From Rubricoccus marinus (GTDB lineage Bacteria; Bacteroidota; Rhodothermia; Rhodothermales; Rubricoccaceae): 64,000 bases of DNA. Shown piece by piece: positions 62,533 to 64,000 of this stretch. Made by a program: the position numbers and the translations under genes. The stretch's first letter is position 1. Every line of letters begins with the position of its first letter. Below the pieces are notes generated by a model. That model was given only the letters and a program-made list of their open reading frames with translations, was not told the DNA's origin and did no database searches. The stretch covers positions 1,940,745 to 2,004,744 of the forward strand of contig NZ_MQWB01000001.1 in assembly GCF_002257665.1 (NCBI RefSeq), written 5' to 3'.

Positions 62533-64000
62533 ATGGCCGACGCCCCCGACAAGCCGCGCTACCTCGTCACCGCCCGGAAGTACCGGCCGCAGACCTTCGG
62601 CGACCTCGTCGCGCAGGAGCACGTGGCGGAAACGCTGCGCAACGCGATCCTCGGGGACCGTTTGGCGCACGCCTACCTGTTTTCCGGCCCGCGCGGCGTG
62701 GGCAAAACGACCGCCGCCCGGCTCGTCGCCAAGGCCGTCAACTGCCAGACGCCTCTGGCGGAACGCCCGGACGCCGAGCCCTGCCGGACGTGTGAGGCCT
62801 GCCGCAGCTTCGAAGAGGGCCGCGCGCTCAACGTCATCGAGATGGACGCGGCGTCCAACAACGGCGTGGACGACGTGCGCGAGCTGCGCGAGACCGTCCG
62901 CATCCCGCCTCAGGGCGCCGACAAGAAGGTCTACATCCTCGACGAGGTCCACATGTTCTCGGCCGCGGCGTTTAACGCCCTGCTGAAAACGCTAGAGGAG
63001 CCGCCACCTTACGCCCTCTTCGTCTTCGCGACGACCGAGCCGCACAAGGTTCTCCCCACCATCCTCAGCCGCACGCAGCGGTTCGACTTCCGCCGCATCC
63101 AGGTCCCCGAGATCGTGGGCCGCTTGCGCGAGGTCTGCGAGGCCGAAGGGATCACCGCCGACGAGGAAAGCCTCGTCCTCATCGCGCGCAAGGGCGACGG
63201 CGCGCTCCGCGACGCGCTCTCGCTCTTCGACCAGGCGCTCTCCCTCGTCGGGATGAACCTGCAGATCGGGCCGCTTCGCGAGGCGCTCGGCGTCGTAGAC
63301 GAAGACGTGTTCTTCGCCGTCTCCGACCGCGCCGCGCAGGCCGATCGCGCCGGGCTCATCACGCTCGTGGATGGCCTCGTCCGCCGCGGCTACGACCTCG
63401 CCGAGTTCGTCGACGGCCTAGGCGAGCATCTCCGCGACCTCATGGTCACGCGGACGACCGGAAGCGCAGACCTGGTGGAGGGCACCGACACCACGCGCGC
63501 CCGCTACGCCCAGGCCGCTGGCGCGTGGGCCGAGGCCGACCTTCTGCACCTGCTCATGCTGGTCGAGCAGTGCGCAAGCGACCTCCGCGACAGCCGCCAG
63601 CCGCGCCTCGTCGTCGAGCTCGCGCTCGTCAAAATGGCGACGCTGGAGCGCGCCGCGAAGCTGGACGTGCTGCTGGACCGCCTACGCCGGATCGAGTCCG
63701 CGCTCGCCGGCGGCGCCTCGCTTCCTACTGGCCCCGCCTCTGGCGGTGCGGCCCCTGCCCAACTCGCCTCTGGCGCGAGTGCGTCCTCTGCTCCGGCTGT
63801 GCAAGCCCTCGCTTCCGCGCCAGCCGCCTCGGCGCCGGCGGCACCTCAGGCGCCCCCGGCCTCTAGCGCTCCCGCGCAGCCCTCCGCTTCCCCGATGCCC
63901 TCGGGAGCGAGCCCGGGTGAGCACGGCGCCGTGCAACAGGCGGCTCCGGCCTCTCCCTCTTCTGAGGCGCCCGCCCCCCCGCCCGCTACGCCAGAGGCCG
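62533..64000 (+). CDS. dnaX: DNA polymerase III subunit gamma/tau (3' end cut by window)
   Basis: At least 489 residues, open to the window edge. Clamp-loader ATPase: RKYRPQTF at the start, Walker A GPRGVGKT at 52-59, a zinc module with four cysteines (near 73-95), Walker B VYILDEVHMF, sensor 1 FATTEPHK, and the arginine-finger-region SRTQRF (Thr where many have Cys). From about residue 395 onward the sequence is Ala/Pro/Ser-rich, with repeated ASGA coded by word copies and spacers. A gamma/tau frameshift cannot be judged because the end is outside. Start at 62533 matches the family. Confidence 0.97.
   Translation, partial: MADAPDKPRYLVTARKYRPQTFGDLVAQEHVAETLRNAILGDRLAHAYLFSGPRGVGKTTAARLVAKAVNCQTPLAERPDAEPCRTCEACRSFEEGRALNVIEMDAASNNGVDDVRELRETVRIPPQGADKKVYILDEVHMFSAAAFNALLKTLEEPPPYALFVFATTEPHKVLPTILSRTQRFDFRRIQVPEIVGRLREVCEAEGITADEESLVLIARKGDGALRDALSLFDQALSLVGMNLQIGPLREALGVVDEDVFFAVSDRAAQADRAGLITLVDGLVRRGYDLAEFVDGLGEHLRDLMVTRTTGSADLVEGTDTTRARYAQAAGAWAEADLLHLLMLVEQCASDLRDSRQPRLVVELALVKMATLERAAKLDVLLDRLRRIESALAGGASLPTGPASGGAAPAQLASGASASSAPAVQALASAPAASAPAAPQAPPASSAPAQPSASPMPSGASPGEHGAVQQAAPASPSSEAPAPPPATPEA

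Overview
The window is 64 kb of GC-rich, gene-dense bacterial chromosome. It carries 53 protein genes (miaA at the left edge and dnaX at the right edge are cut), and I see no rRNA, tRNA, prophage or complete insertion sequence. The gene set points to a marine, high-GC member of Bacteroidota/Rhodothermota (Rhodothermia, Rubricoccus/Rubrivirga-like). The evidence is a type IX secretion (T9SS) cargo with a C-terminal sorting domain, a PorQ-like protein, a T9SS plug-domain lipoprotein, a Bat aerotolerance cluster, an H1-like histone, a PL7 alginate lyase, and start codons without Shine-Dalgarno motifs. The taxonomic placement is inference.

Layout. 1-11 kb: miaA and recN (minus), a 1635-residue T9SS cargo (plus), secA (minus). 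11-23 kb: mostly plus-strand genes, namely PorQ-like protein, secreted proteins, an alpha/beta hydrolase, SDR and GMC oxidoreductases, a CIA30 lipoprotein, and an S9 peptidase between two paralogous small membrane proteins; a SprT-like metalloprotein gene runs the other way. 23-27 kb: an accessory-looking stretch with repeat elements, an alginate lyase, a flavoprotein and an AT-rich orphan gene. 27-31 kb: a beta-propeller/amidohydrolase fusion, a methyltransferase and a small membrane protein. 31-41 kb: minus-strand genes for an FtsX-type permease, BI-1 protein, oxidoreductases, two tiny membrane proteins, an M14 carboxypeptidase and a flavodoxin. 41-49 kb: a tight minus-strand envelope operon (DUF3078, MA-like peptidase, T9SS plug protein, lipoprotein, zinc metalloprotease) downstream of a histone H1-like gene with its own terminator. 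49-55 kb: an ArgB-like kinase, CHRD lipoprotein, aroC, PfkB kinase and HtrA protease. 55-64 kb: plus-strand glycosyltransferase, thioredoxin, batC/batD/batE-like cluster, tdk, J-domain protein, RDD protein and dnaX.

The outstanding feature is not a gene. The 9-mer CCTCTGGCG (usually GCCTCTGGCG) and its complement CGCCAGAGG recur throughout. I counted by eye about 128 copies on one strand and 113 on the other, roughly one per 265 bp, where composition predicts about two. Copies lie inside genes in all reading frames and between genes. Between genes they are often paired head-to-head or tail-to-tail as perfect palindromes just after stop codons, some built into terminator hairpins. A few genes lack the word and look foreign or low in constraint. 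Its distribution combines features of cyanobacterial HIP1 and of Neisseria/Haemophilus DNA-uptake sequences. Other notable structures are a palindromic element inserted in frame in the FtsX permease and a family of small inverted-repeat elements between genes.
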